A stretch of 64,000 nt of DNA, taken from assembly GCA_023101885.1 (NCBI GenBank), contig JALPQD010000142.1, positions 5,044,121 to 5,108,120 of the forward strand, in the 5' to 3' direction. Numbering within the stretch: position 1 is the first letter of the stretch; every line of letters starts with the position of its first letter. Shown here piece after piece: positions 35,886 through 45,701 of this stretch. This stretch comes from Typhlomys cinereus (Eukaryota; Chordata; Mammalia; Rodentia; Platacanthomyidae). A program made the translations under genes and the position numbers. The notes under the pieces are model-generated. The model saw only the letters and a program-made list of their open reading frames with translations. It was not told the DNA's origin and made no database searches.

Positions 35886-36199
35886 CTACCCAAGAGAACA
35901 CAGAGAGAGGTAGGATACGACAGAAAATGCCCTTTGATGCTCTTACCAGAAGCCATAAGCAATTACAATTCCCAGGACCAGGTATGTGATACCTCCTCAT
36001 AAGTTGCTGGTCAGAGAGGTCTCGAAGGCCCCCAAAATTAGCTTAGGTTTTTGTCAGTGCTCTTGGTTGCCCTCCAGAAACTGAAAATAAGATCATATTA
36101 ATGAAGACACTACACATGTTGATCACAGGTACATAGAAAAAAAAAATAACAGCTGAAAACTGGTCTGGAAGTTTCCTCCTTGCTGGCCAGATTTCATAA

Positions 36200-37182
36200 T
36201 ATTGGAAAGCAATATATAAGTTGTTGAGGGAGAAAAGTAATCATCAGTGTCATCAATCTGTGAAAGCTGCAGATTGCAAAACAACCACATTAGCAAGAGG
36301 TGGCCATCAGTGCATTAGTGACATGAATGTCAAGCGAGCAACAAACTACTTTCTGATTGAATTTAAGACTTGCTTTTCAACAGGGAACAAATTAACAAAT
36401 TCCTGATAAACCAGGCCAAAAAACCTATGAAAAGAGTGGTATAGGCTCTGTAGGGCAGAGCTAAAATTAAATTTTAGCTATAAACTTAATATCAAACTGC
36501 CTTTTAAATATGCATCATTGTATTTATAGACTAAAGAAGTACTAAACCTAGAAGCTTTTTGCAATTAAAAAATGTTTTATTTATTACAAAAAATGACATC
36601 TAGATGAAGTACATAAAATATGTGGGACTGCTGGGTCCCACATAAAACATTGAAACCACATCCCAAGGCTAAGGGAGCTTTGAGAAACAGGGGGGTGGTA
36701 AGAATGTAAGAGCCTGAAGAAGGGCAGGAGTACATCCTGATGGCATCTGGACATAACAAGGCTGTTTTATCCATGAATTCACCTCAGTTATGTGTGTTTC
36801 CATAAGACCTGAACAGGATTTGGCCTATGAACATTTCACAACTGAAGGGAAAGACAAGAGCTGTACACCTCCCTTAGAGACCATTGAAGGTCAATGCTGA
36901 ATGGGGACAAGGAGGGAAGAAGCTTTTCTCAATAGTATATGCACTGATATTAGTACTAGCTCCAGTTAGTACTAAGGCATATACTATCAAAAGCAACCCA
37001 GATGACACACAGTGGGCCATATATGCAGAAAGACATGAAAATAGAAGACAGACTGATAGGGAAGAAGGAGGATTGTATTAGGAAAAGGAGGGGTAGGACT
37101 GGGGGTTGAGGTGTGAAATAGAATCGCTGTATTAATATATGAAAGTCCACGAGAGTAAAAAAGGAGGCTTAATAAACACTAT
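36200..37182 (+). mobile_element. Lx-type LINE-1 3' UTR inserted in the L1MA-like element
   Basis: 'cagtgcattagtgacatgaatgtcaagcgagcaac-aaactactttctgattg' and the later 'gatgacacacagtgggcc', 'gaaagacatgaaaatagaag' and purine-rich '-agggaagaaggagg' follow the order of rodent Lx L1 3' UTRs. It lies between two parts of an older antisense L1 that read continuously once it is removed. Its 5' boundary, somewhere between 35890 and 36200, is not resolved. Confidence 0.65.
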
Positions 37183-37435
37183 TCCCCTTGCACACAAAAG
37201 AGCTATTTAGTTGGATTATTTGGTTTCTGGGTGTTCAGTTTTTCAGTTCCTTATGAATTTTAAAGGTCAATCCTTTGTGAGATTAATGCTTTGCAAACAT
37301 TTTCCTTGTTCCACAGGCCATCTCTTAATTTTATTCTTTCCTTTGCTGTACAGAGGCTTGTTAGTGTGATATAATCTCATTTATCTATTTTTTGCTTTAA
37401 AGCTTGAATACGTTATTACCGGAATTAGTTTACAG
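37183..37435 (-). mobile_element. Ancient L1MA-like element, antisense, second part
   Basis: 'gagattaatgctttgcaaacattttccttgttcc-aggccatctctt' and 'cctttgctgtacagaggctt' match antisense L1 ORF2, just upstream in ORF2 of the part ending at 35885. Confidence 0.75.
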
Positions 37436-37704
37436 AGATTATATGTTCATACTAGATCACATTTACTATTTTAGCCTTGTAATAGTCATTTTAAATTAGG
37501 TGGGCTTCATTTTATACAAAGCATAAAATTAGAAGTAAAGATATTAAAATCTAACCCTGAGTAAAGGAAAGATCTGAAATTTAGTCTGAGGCTTGCTCAT
37601 TTTAAGACTTACTATCACAACTATTGTAATTTCTGCTTCTATTCAGACTGTGACTTTAAAAAAGTACCTAATTTATAAAACTCATATTTGAAGATGTGGT
37701 GTAA

Positions 37705-37995
37705 GTATGTGTGAGTGTGTGTGTGTGATTGTATAGCACAGAGACCAGCAAAGGTACTGTATATCCTCTTTACCATTTTCTGCCTGTTCTTTTGGAGGCA
37801 AGTTGTCTCCCTAACTCTGGGGCCCACAGTTTTTTCCTAGTAGACACGAGGCCAGAAAGCCCCTTTTGTCTCCACTCACAGTAGAGCTTGGATTAAGACA
37901 GTGTGCCAGATGCCCAGCTTGTTGCATGGGTGCTGGGATCAAATCTTAGGTCCTCATGACTTCGTAATTAATGACTGAGCCATCCCTCCAGCCCC
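37705..37995 (-). mobile_element. B4/RSINE1-like SINE, antisense
   Basis: A GT-rich end is followed by a body in antisense, with 'gcatgggtgctgggatcaaatcttaggtcctcatg' and 'actgagccatccctccagcccc' at the right end, which is the tRNA-head antisense. Diverged in the middle. Confidence 0.75.
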
Positions 37996-37999
37996 TAAG

Positions 38000-38435
38000 C
38001 TCATATTTAAAAGCAACCTTTAGTTTATTCATCTACATCTCCTGCCAGCTCCACACAGGAATTTCTTTTTCTGTATCACTGAAAGAAAGACCCACCAGAC
38101 CTTGCTAGAGTTTTTTATTATTTGGCCACTAAAATGGTTAAGTGGATCTTACTGACTACAAAATGGCAGGGTACAGATGTTTCCAACCTCTTTCTCCCCT
38201 AGAAGTCACCACAAACCATCAAGGAGCAGAAAAAGAAACTGTACACTAGGGAAAAGAGAAGAAATGAATCTATAAACCCCAAGCCACAAAGGGTAAGAAC
38301 TAGAACCAAAGATACAATGGTAAATGATTCAAAAGCAATGCATGCCTCATAGGAATGGGATGGATTAGCAGGGGAGGTTGCCAGTGAAAGGCAAGCTGAT
38401 TTGTCTGATAAACTGAAAAGATTAACCAGTTTGAA
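38000..38435. other. Intergenic DNA, nothing recognised
   Basis: No gene or repeat signature recognised. Confidence 0.4.
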
Positions 38436-38439
38436 ACTG

Positions 38440-38760
38440 CACCCAGGGAGATGACTCAGTGAATACGTTATTTTCCCCCACATGTATGAAGGCAGCTCAA
38501 GTCCCCAGAACCCACATAAAAACTGGGGAGGTGGGGTAACTGCCAGTAATTCCCGGACATGAGAAACAAAGGCAGGGAATCTCCAAGACAAGCTGCCTAA
38601 CAAGCACAGCCAGTTGCTGTGGGCACAACTGAGAAACCCTGTCTTAATAATAAAAATGGAGACTAGTTGAAAAAGACAACAGTTGTCAACTTCAAGCCTC
38701 CACATATACATGCACACATTCATTCACGTGCCCATACATGTGAACATGCATATATTACCT
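38440..38760 (+). mobile_element. B4/RSINE1-like SINE
   Basis: The head is 'cccagggagatgactcagtgaatac'. The body has 'ccccagaacccacataaaaa', 'taattcccggacatgag', 'gagaaaccctgtcttaataa' and 'caacttcaagcctccacata', with CA/ATG-rich 3' DNA. This is the order of a B4 element (tRNA head plus B1-like part). Confidence 0.75.
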
Positions 38761-39074
38761 TCCTCCCACATGTGCACACATGCAAAAGAAATACCTAGTT
38801 AACAGAAAAGTTATCCAAAAACACAGTACACCAAGAGATTAAGGATAGGATTAAACAAACAAAATGACTGTTTGTTTAATGAAAAGAAAATACATTAGGA
38901 ATTAGAAATGAATGATCCACAATCCCATCCAACACAATCTTGGAGAAAATTATATAGTCATATTGCACAGAGTTCTGGTGCAGTTTAGAATAAAACAATA
39001 TTCCCAGGATTGGGTGAATGAAGAGTAGCTGGGTTTGGTAGTATGTATGTATGATCTCAGAACTCAGGAGAAAG

Positions 39075-39215
39075 GGAGGAGAATAATGAGTGACAGGATT
39101 AGGAGGGAGGGAAGGAGGAGAGGGAAAGAGGGAGGGGGAAAGAAAAAAGGAGGGAGTAAAAGAGGGAGGGAGGGAAGGAGGAAAGAAGGGAGAGGAAGGG
39201 AAGGGAAGGAAAACA
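39075..39215. repeat. Polypurine (GGGA/GGAA)n tract
   Basis: About 140 bp of almost pure G+A on the + strand. It may be a simple repeat or the purine tract of an unrecognised L1 3' end. Open frames over it are low-complexity artefacts. Confidence 0.85.
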
Positions 39216-39224
39216 TTTACTATA

Positions 39225-39540
39225 ACAATTTGCCACAAATTTAGCAGCTTTACAAAAGCTCAAGTTTATTACTTTGCAGTTCTGGAGGTCAAAAATCCAA
39301 AACGGGTCCCACTAGGCTGCTGCCAGCTGTCAGCAGGACTGGAGAAGAATGTGTTTCCTGCTTTTTCCTTGGCCCATGGTCCCCTCTGCATTTGGCTCAT
39401 CAAATTGCCTCGCCTCACTCTGACCTTCCCTGGCTCCTTTCCAAGGACTCTGATTCGTGGGCTCATTCAGATGATTTTAGATAATTCCACCTCAAGATCC
39501 TTAATTGCACGTATTTGCATGCTGTCCTCTACGAGTGCAT
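39225..39540 (-). mobile_element. MLT-type ancient LTR, antisense
   Basis: 'ttactataacaatttgccac', 'tttattactttgcagttctggaggtc-aaaatccaaaa' and 'tggcccatggtcccctctgc' match the antisense order of old mammalian MaLR/ERVL LTRs (aattactataacaaactacc...ttctggaggctggaagtccaa). Non-coding. Confidence 0.6.
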
Positions 39541-39544
39541 GGAT

Positions 39545-40100
39545 GCCTCTGCCTAGAGATGCTGTCCCCAGACTATCTGTAGAGCAGAAGAAATTTGCTT
39601 TGGAAAAGTGTGGGAACACATTCTCTGAGGAGGAAAAAAAAGGCGAGAAAAGGTGTGGACGTAAGCTAGAAATAAGACGTTTATGGTGAGTGGGAGGCTT
39701 GAAAACAGAGCAGACTGCTTCGCTTGGGGCTCCCTGAGTCCCGGACTGTGGAGGTGGTCACCCAGGAAGACTGAGGTCACCCTGATAACCTGGCACTTGG
39801 AGATTATGAGAAATATAGTTCCAAAAAAAATCCATCTAAATTTTCATTTTAAACCTTGAAGGAACAAAACAGAGCAAGCAAAGACCTCAGAACTGAATGG
39901 CTGCCCCCCTTGGGGGACTTTCATCTCCAAGGACTCCTACAAGAAACCTGACACTCATAAGGCCAGCCCAAAGGGTGGGGGGGGGGGACGAATCTTAACC
40001 CGTGCTAGAGATAACCTAAGAAAGAAGAAAAACTCATCAGGAAGCCATTTAATCAGGTTTTGAATTCTTGGATGGTGGGAAAGCGTGGAGGGTCTGATAA
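39545..40100. other. Unique DNA upstream of TXLNB
   Basis: No repeat recognised. A G-run of about 10 lies near 39978. Could include distal promoter sequence of TXLNB. Confidence 0.4.
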
Positions 40101-40369
40101 AAATCCACCAGCTGCTTGTGTTCTCTTAAGATCCTCCCCTGGCAACAGCTACCAAGCTGGAGTAGATTTCTGTCTGCTGTGTCATAGAGTGATCCCCCCT
40201 CCCCTCCCCGCTGCCGGCCTGGAGCCCAGCGGCCAGTGTGAGGGGCTGGCTGGGGAATGCGCTCTCTGCTGCGAGAACACAGCCTTGCTGCCTGCTCCCT
40301 CCGCTGCTGCACTGACCCTCTCCACCTCTTTCCTCTCCTCTCTCTTCCTGCTTACCTCCTTCCCTGCTG
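40101..40369 (+). promoter_or_regulatory. TXLNB: Probable TXLNB promoter and non-coding exon 1
   Basis: A locally GC-rich island of unique sequence ends in a pyrimidine-rich stretch and a strong donor: 'ccctgctg' at 40362-40369, then gtaagtg. The next exon's acceptor is at 42533-42534, 2165 bp downstream, so this fits a 5' UTR exon spliced to the first coding exon. An E-box CAGCTG (40109-40114) lies upstream, fitting a muscle-expressed gene. The transcription start is not determinable, and no ATG-led frame joins the coding exon. Inference from splice geometry and composition only. Confidence 0.5.
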
Positions 40370-40770
40370 GTAAGTGTGGCAAACACTCCTCCCCCACTCC
40401 CAAAAAAAAAAAAAAAAAACTGTGAGAGGTAGAAGTGTAGCCAGCGGTTTGTGGTATTTGAAACTTGCAGATTCCAGCTCAATGTGGAAGAGGTTTCCAT
40501 TGTTGAACTTCTAATTACCATGCGGGGATGGGGGGTGTGACAGACAGGTTGCTGGACCTCCAGTGAGAGGAAAAAATTTGCAAATAGAGCGGGAAAACCA
40601 TGAAGTTTATGTGAAAGAGACTTCACAAACAGGGTCTTTACTGTAAAATAACTGTAAAAGCACAATGCGAAGTTCTTTTGCTCTTCCTTGTTAACTGACT
40701 CCAGGTCTTCTTTTAGGAAGTGAATTGTCACGTGACTTACAAAAACTTAGACATTGTGTTTCAAAATAAA

Positions 40771-40860
40771 TATGGTGGTGGGAGCTCAATAATAGACCAT
40801 TTGCCTAGCATGATTGAGGCCCTAGGATTGTTCTCTAGCACCACAAAAAATATATATAAA
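40771..40860 (+). mobile_element. ID-like SINE
   Basis: 'gtggtgggagctcaataatagaccatttgcctagcatgattgaggccctaggattg' followed by 'agcaccacaaaaaatata' is the ID element pattern (tRNA-Ala/BC1-derived head, then an A-rich tail). Confidence 0.75.
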
Positions 40861-41689
40861 AATTAGGTGAGTGTAGAATGGGAATTTAAGGCTTATTCAT
40901 AGAACTAAGTTTAAAAAACAATGACTGTAGCTTCTGGTAGGTGAATAAGCCACACAAACCACAGAAAAATGCCTATGGACAGTTTGAAATAATTGCTCTT
41001 AAGTTTGACTTACTTAGATTTCACCCTCTGATAATCTCTCCAACACTTAAATGCTCACATGTGGATTTAAACCAGTCAATGTTTCCTGTTTTGGATATGA
41101 TTAAAAACTTACACTCTTGATTTGAAGGATAAAGAGCTAAATGTCATGACTCATTTTAGAAGAACTTAAAATAACTTCTGGCTGGACAGCAGGTGACATG
41201 TGTCTGTCTCTGAGTTTAGGAGAGGCAAGTTATATTTAGTGGAGTGTGGGTAACAAGTAGAGGTCAGAATGAAAAACAATTGCAGTGTTACCAAGAGGAA
41301 AGTTATTTAGTATTTCATCTAATAACTGAGTTGATGAATTAAAGATTGGCAAGCTTCCTTCTAAGGCAATGAACACAGGTGGGTGTTGATGTCAGAACAC
41401 TGATTTGTCTCACTCTCTTATTGGCATTAAACACTGGACACCTACTGCCCTAAAAACAGGGCAATTTTGGAGAACAGTATGTTTTTGTTTTCACTTTCAT
41501 GCCAACACAACAGCAAAAGCCTGTGAATTTTGAGGCTTCTGCCATACTTTTATACTGCTAATTAGCAGCATCGCTATTAAATATTATTCACAAATGAAAT
41601 GCATCATAACCTAAAAGCCTTAGCCAAGACCAGCAAAACTCTAGAAGGAGGATTAGCAAAACCCTGGACTCTGTGATGTGACTCCCCCT

Positions 41690-41805
41690 ACTCCATGATG
41701 GTTGGAACTCACTGTCACCTATGATGTAGCCGAGGATAACCCTGAACTCTGATTGCCCTGCCTCCATCTCTGAGGGCTGGGATTACAGGCATATGCTACC
41801 ATTGC
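41690..41805 (-). mobile_element. B1-like SINE, antisense
   Basis: 'tatgatgtagccgaggataaccctgaactctgat' and 'tctgagggctgggattacaggcatatgc' are antisense B1. Diverged. Confidence 0.7.
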
Positions 41806-42518
41806 TAATTTGAGCCCATATTAAAGCTCAATTGAGGACTATCCCTATTTGATATCACTAGTATCCATTGCCATTTCTTAAAATGATTACATTTACCTAG
41901 AGCTTTAAGAGTTAGGAGAGAAAATTATAATCTGTTTTCTTTGAAAAATGAAGTCAGTTTTTAGAGTAGAAGAAAACTTTATAGAAATTTAAGGGATTCT
42001 TGTAAGCATCACCATGCTTCCATATCAGTTATATTATTATACACTCTTGCATTTCCTGTCTTAGTCCACAAATGATGCTAGTTCGAATGCAGAAAAGTCT
42101 TGATAACTGTGTGCTAATCAAATCTTGACTTACAGATTGAAATAGTTTAGTCACATAATTATAATTTTAGTAAGCACAATGACTTTTATTAAAATTTCAA
42201 CTTTGAAAGAATATATACATATATGTATATGTACCTCCAGTGAACTGTCAATCATCACATGTAAGAATCATAATACAAATAGGATCATCTAAAGAAAATG
42301 AGTTAGCTCAGGATACTGATTAAATTGCAAACCATACTCAAAATATTCTAGCAAAGTAACTTTAGCTGAAAAAATGCTTCCTACTATTCCTCTTACAAAT
42401 TTTAATATTAATAATTTTGAAAGTTTATTCATTCTGTGTTATAAACCATGATTAGTTGGTAGATATTTAAGAGATAGCCTATCATTAATATGTACTTGGT
42501 TCATTACATAAAATCTGA

Positions 42519-42989
<471 letters not shown>

Positions 42990-43099
42990 TAGTTATGTTC
43001 TAATATATTCTTTTTCTTTTAATTAGTTCTAAAAAGGATCATTTGCTTCAACCTTTCCTAAAATTAACATCTAATGTATTAGATTAATATAATGTCCTC

Positions 43100-43480
43100 C
43101 TTTGGGGTCTCTCTAAATTATCTCTGGCTACATTTGTCTCCAGCCCCTACCTCTCAACAGTTCACACGTCATCTAACACATCACACATCACACATCACAT
43201 ATCATCTGTTCCAATGGCCTCCAATTTATCTTAGAAGAAGACAAGAATTCTTAATATGTTTTTAAAGCTCTCATAGTCTGACTTCAACCAGCTTTATCTC
43301 ACCCCAAAGCATCCCCTTTTTGAATATTCTGCCCCAATTCCACCCCTACTGGAATCATTCTCATCATCCCTTTAAGGTTTCTAAACTTGCCATTCTCCAT
43401 CCTTCAAGGGCCTATGCACATCTTATTTTCCCTTACTTAGAAACTTCCACCCATTTGCCACAGCCACCCCAGTTCGGATT
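43100..43480 (+). mobile_element. Ancient L2 fragment
   Basis: 'gctctcatagtctgacttcaacc', 'ccatccttcaagggcctatgcacat' and 'cttactt-gaaacttccaccc' match the sense strand of L2 3' regions (cctcagggcctttgcactt...). Old and diverged. Confidence 0.6.
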
Positions 43481-43818
43481 TGGGGTACATAATCTATACT
43501 CATCACTAGATCATAACTAAAATAGCATTTTAAAGCCTAATGCTGCACAAAGTCTTAAGTGGTTTGAGTCTTCATTGAACTATGTGTCTTTCCTTCACAG
43601 TACCAATCAATATTTGCAACAGAACACTTTGGAGTGATTATGTAATGAGGTGATTATATAATGAGTGCATGTCTTCTCCACTAGATTTTTTTTCTCTCAC
43701 AAACAGAGAAAGAGAATTTTGATCATCACTGATTCACATGTGACACAAGACAGGGAATGAAATATTCAAGACTTGTAGTAAGGATGAATAAATAAACAAA
43801 CAGGAAAATTGTTTAAAA

Positions 43819-43830
43819 TGAACTTAGAGT
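43819..43830. repeat. Target-site duplication of the L1 fragment, left
   Basis: 'tgaacttagagt', repeated exactly at 44309-44320. Confidence 0.9.
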
Positions 43831-44308
43831 GTAAGAGCAAAAGGATGGGAAGAGCAATGATTTGCAAGATACTCTACACAAGTTAGGGCCAAAGCAATCA
43901 TAATTGGACATTGTATGCCCGGCGCAATGTCCAACACACTATTGACCTCACAAAGTTTAGCATCTGCTAAAGGCACCAAGATCCTTGGAGGCAAGGGATT
44001 GACAGCCACAGTAGTGTTCCTATGCTTAAGGGGAACACAGGAAGGGGTTCAGGGAAATGCCACTGGGTCCTTGTACGTCATCAGAGAGGAGGGCCCAGAG
44101 GAGAGTCAGGCATGCACAAGGAAGGACTCTAGGAATCGGGGCGGGAGGCACTGGGGATGGGGCGGGAGGGTGAGGGGAGGGGGAGCAAGGGGTTCAGGGG
44201 GGAGGAGGAGGGAGGGAGGGAACTGGTGTACCTATTAAGTTTGTATAAGCTGAAATAATAATAAAAAATGTATTATATAAAAAAAAGAAAAAGAGAAAAA
44301 AAATAAAG
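43831..44308 (+). mobile_element. 5'-truncated LINE-1 3' UTR insertion
   Basis: Near-identical in order to the antisense of 25320-25800: 'gtaagagcaaaaggatggga', 'accaagatccttggaggcaag', a polypurine tract (44135-44220), 'ggtgtacctattaagtttgt' and an A-rich tail (44256-44308). Flanked by exact 12-bp duplications. Sense orientation within the TXLNB intron. Confidence 0.92.
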
Positions 44309-44320
44309 TGAACTTAGAGT
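44309..44320. repeat. Target-site duplication of the L1 fragment, right
   Basis: 'tgaacttagagt', matching 43819-43830. Confidence 0.9.
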
Positions 44321-44334
44321 AAACTGTGCCTATA

Positions 44335-44355
44335 CAGATAGATAAGTAGATAGAC

Positions 44356-44411
<56 letters not shown>

Positions 44412-44424
44412 GGATAGATAGAGC
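44335..44424. repeat. (GATA)n microsatellite
   Basis: About 20 GATA units with a few variants (GTAG, GACA, GGAT), starting just beyond the L1 right-hand duplication. Likely polymorphic. Confidence 0.97.
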
Positions 44425-44429
44425 ACTTA

Positions 44430-45368
44430 ACTGGTATTATTGCATTGATCAAGCACAATTCATGAGAAATATTTCAGTTACATTTCTTGGGAACTGAAAA
44501 AGACACACTTTCATTCTCACTCAGTCACTGGTTCCATGAATTATGTTGGTGCCATTCTGAGGCATTGTATTGGCACAAAAATAAAGAACGGGTGCTCCTT
44601 TAGTAAAGGAACACCAAGTATACAGAGAAAAGCAGACATCTGAACTCATTACTAATACAGCATAAATACAAAAGCAGATAGAAGAAAAATTTCTTTTGAA
44701 GAGCATGGGGGATTGATAGCAGGAATAACAGCTGTGAAAGAACAGCAAGAATATTAATTTTGTACAACTGCACGCAGGAGAGTCCCTCTGCTTGTTTCCC
44801 TGGTGGATGTCACTAAAGCACTCACTGGAAAGACTTTTACTTTTGCAAGACTTTGCTCAGCACAGTCAAGTAGAATTATCAAAACCTTCCTCACTTCTCC
44901 ATTAATTTTCTGCAGCCTTCCATGTTATATGGATGACCTCTCAAGGGCAGTGACCACATCTTAGTCGTTTCTGTGGCATGGTATAGTGAAACATTGTGGG
45001 TATAAATTCCAATAACAGATTACTACATATAAGTCCAAGAGTGTGTGTACCCTGCAGTAGGCCACCTCTGTGTACATGAAACTCACTGCAGCAATGTATC
45101 CAAGAATGGCCAAATGATACCTTCTAGTAATATACCTGACCCCACGTAAGCATTCAAATAATTCATATAGTAGCTTTAAAAATCTCTTCAAGTTCCAGAA
45201 TGCAAGACTGAGTCATGCTGAAGCACTGGGAACCATAATAAAACTGTAGTTTTTTTCTTCTGTGATCAAAACATCTCAGACACATGTCCCTTGGCATTAG
45301 TCATAGTAAAATTATGAGACAGTTCATAAAACCTCATCCTGGAAGTGAAGAATTTCAGATATTCCTAC
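44430..45368. other. Intronic DNA, nothing recognised
   Basis: Unique-looking TXLNB intron sequence with no repeat I can name. Confidence 0.4.
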
Positions 45369-45382
45369 CCAGAATGGTTCTT

Positions 45383-45414
45383 TTTTAAATTTTTTTTGTT
45401 ATTTATTCAATTGT

Positions 45415-45477
<63 letters not shown>

Positions 45478-45689
45478 ACCACAGGTGAATTCAGGAATCA
45501 CCATGGACCCTCCACCTCTTCCTTGTTTACTCTGCCCGGGGATTCACAGACTCAGCCCTACCAGAACCAGAAATGCAGGCCGCCCCCCCCCTTCTGCCTG
45601 GCATCTATATATGGGGTCTAGGATCCGAACTCAGGACCTTCTGCCTGCAAGGCAGAGGTTTAACCCCTGAGCCACCTCTTCATCCCCCC
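45383..45689 (-). mobile_element. Young tRNA-headed SINE with (GT)n, antisense
   Basis: The left end has the antisense tail (attttttttgttatttattcaattg). It is followed by (GT)n of about 28 units (45418-45474), 'cctccacctcttccttgttt', 'tggggtctaggatccgaactcagg' and the antisense tRNA head. The flanks 45371-45382 (agaatggttctt) and 45690-45701 (agaatgattctt) are a 12-bp target duplication with one difference. Same subfamily as 48718 and 62748. Confidence 0.9.
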
Positions 45690-45701
45690 AGAATGATTCT
45701 T

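Noticed and set aside
38199..38723. 174-codon - strand frame with hydrophobic stretches
   Set aside because: It overlaps a SINE in antisense and unique DNA. No signal or family match, and the hydrophobicity comes from antisense A-rich sequence.
39090..39689. 199-codon open frame rich in Gly/Glu/Arg/Lys
   Set aside because: The first third is the translation of a polypurine tract and the rest crosses an old LTR. No splice context or family resemblance.
40126..40731. 201-codon - strand frame opposite the probable TXLNB exon 1
   Set aside because: It crosses a poly-T run and has no domain or splice support. Best explained as chance openness in GC-rich DNA.
45419..45670. Frame with a long Cys-Val repeat
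   Set aside because: Translation of a (GT)n microsatellite plus a SINE.
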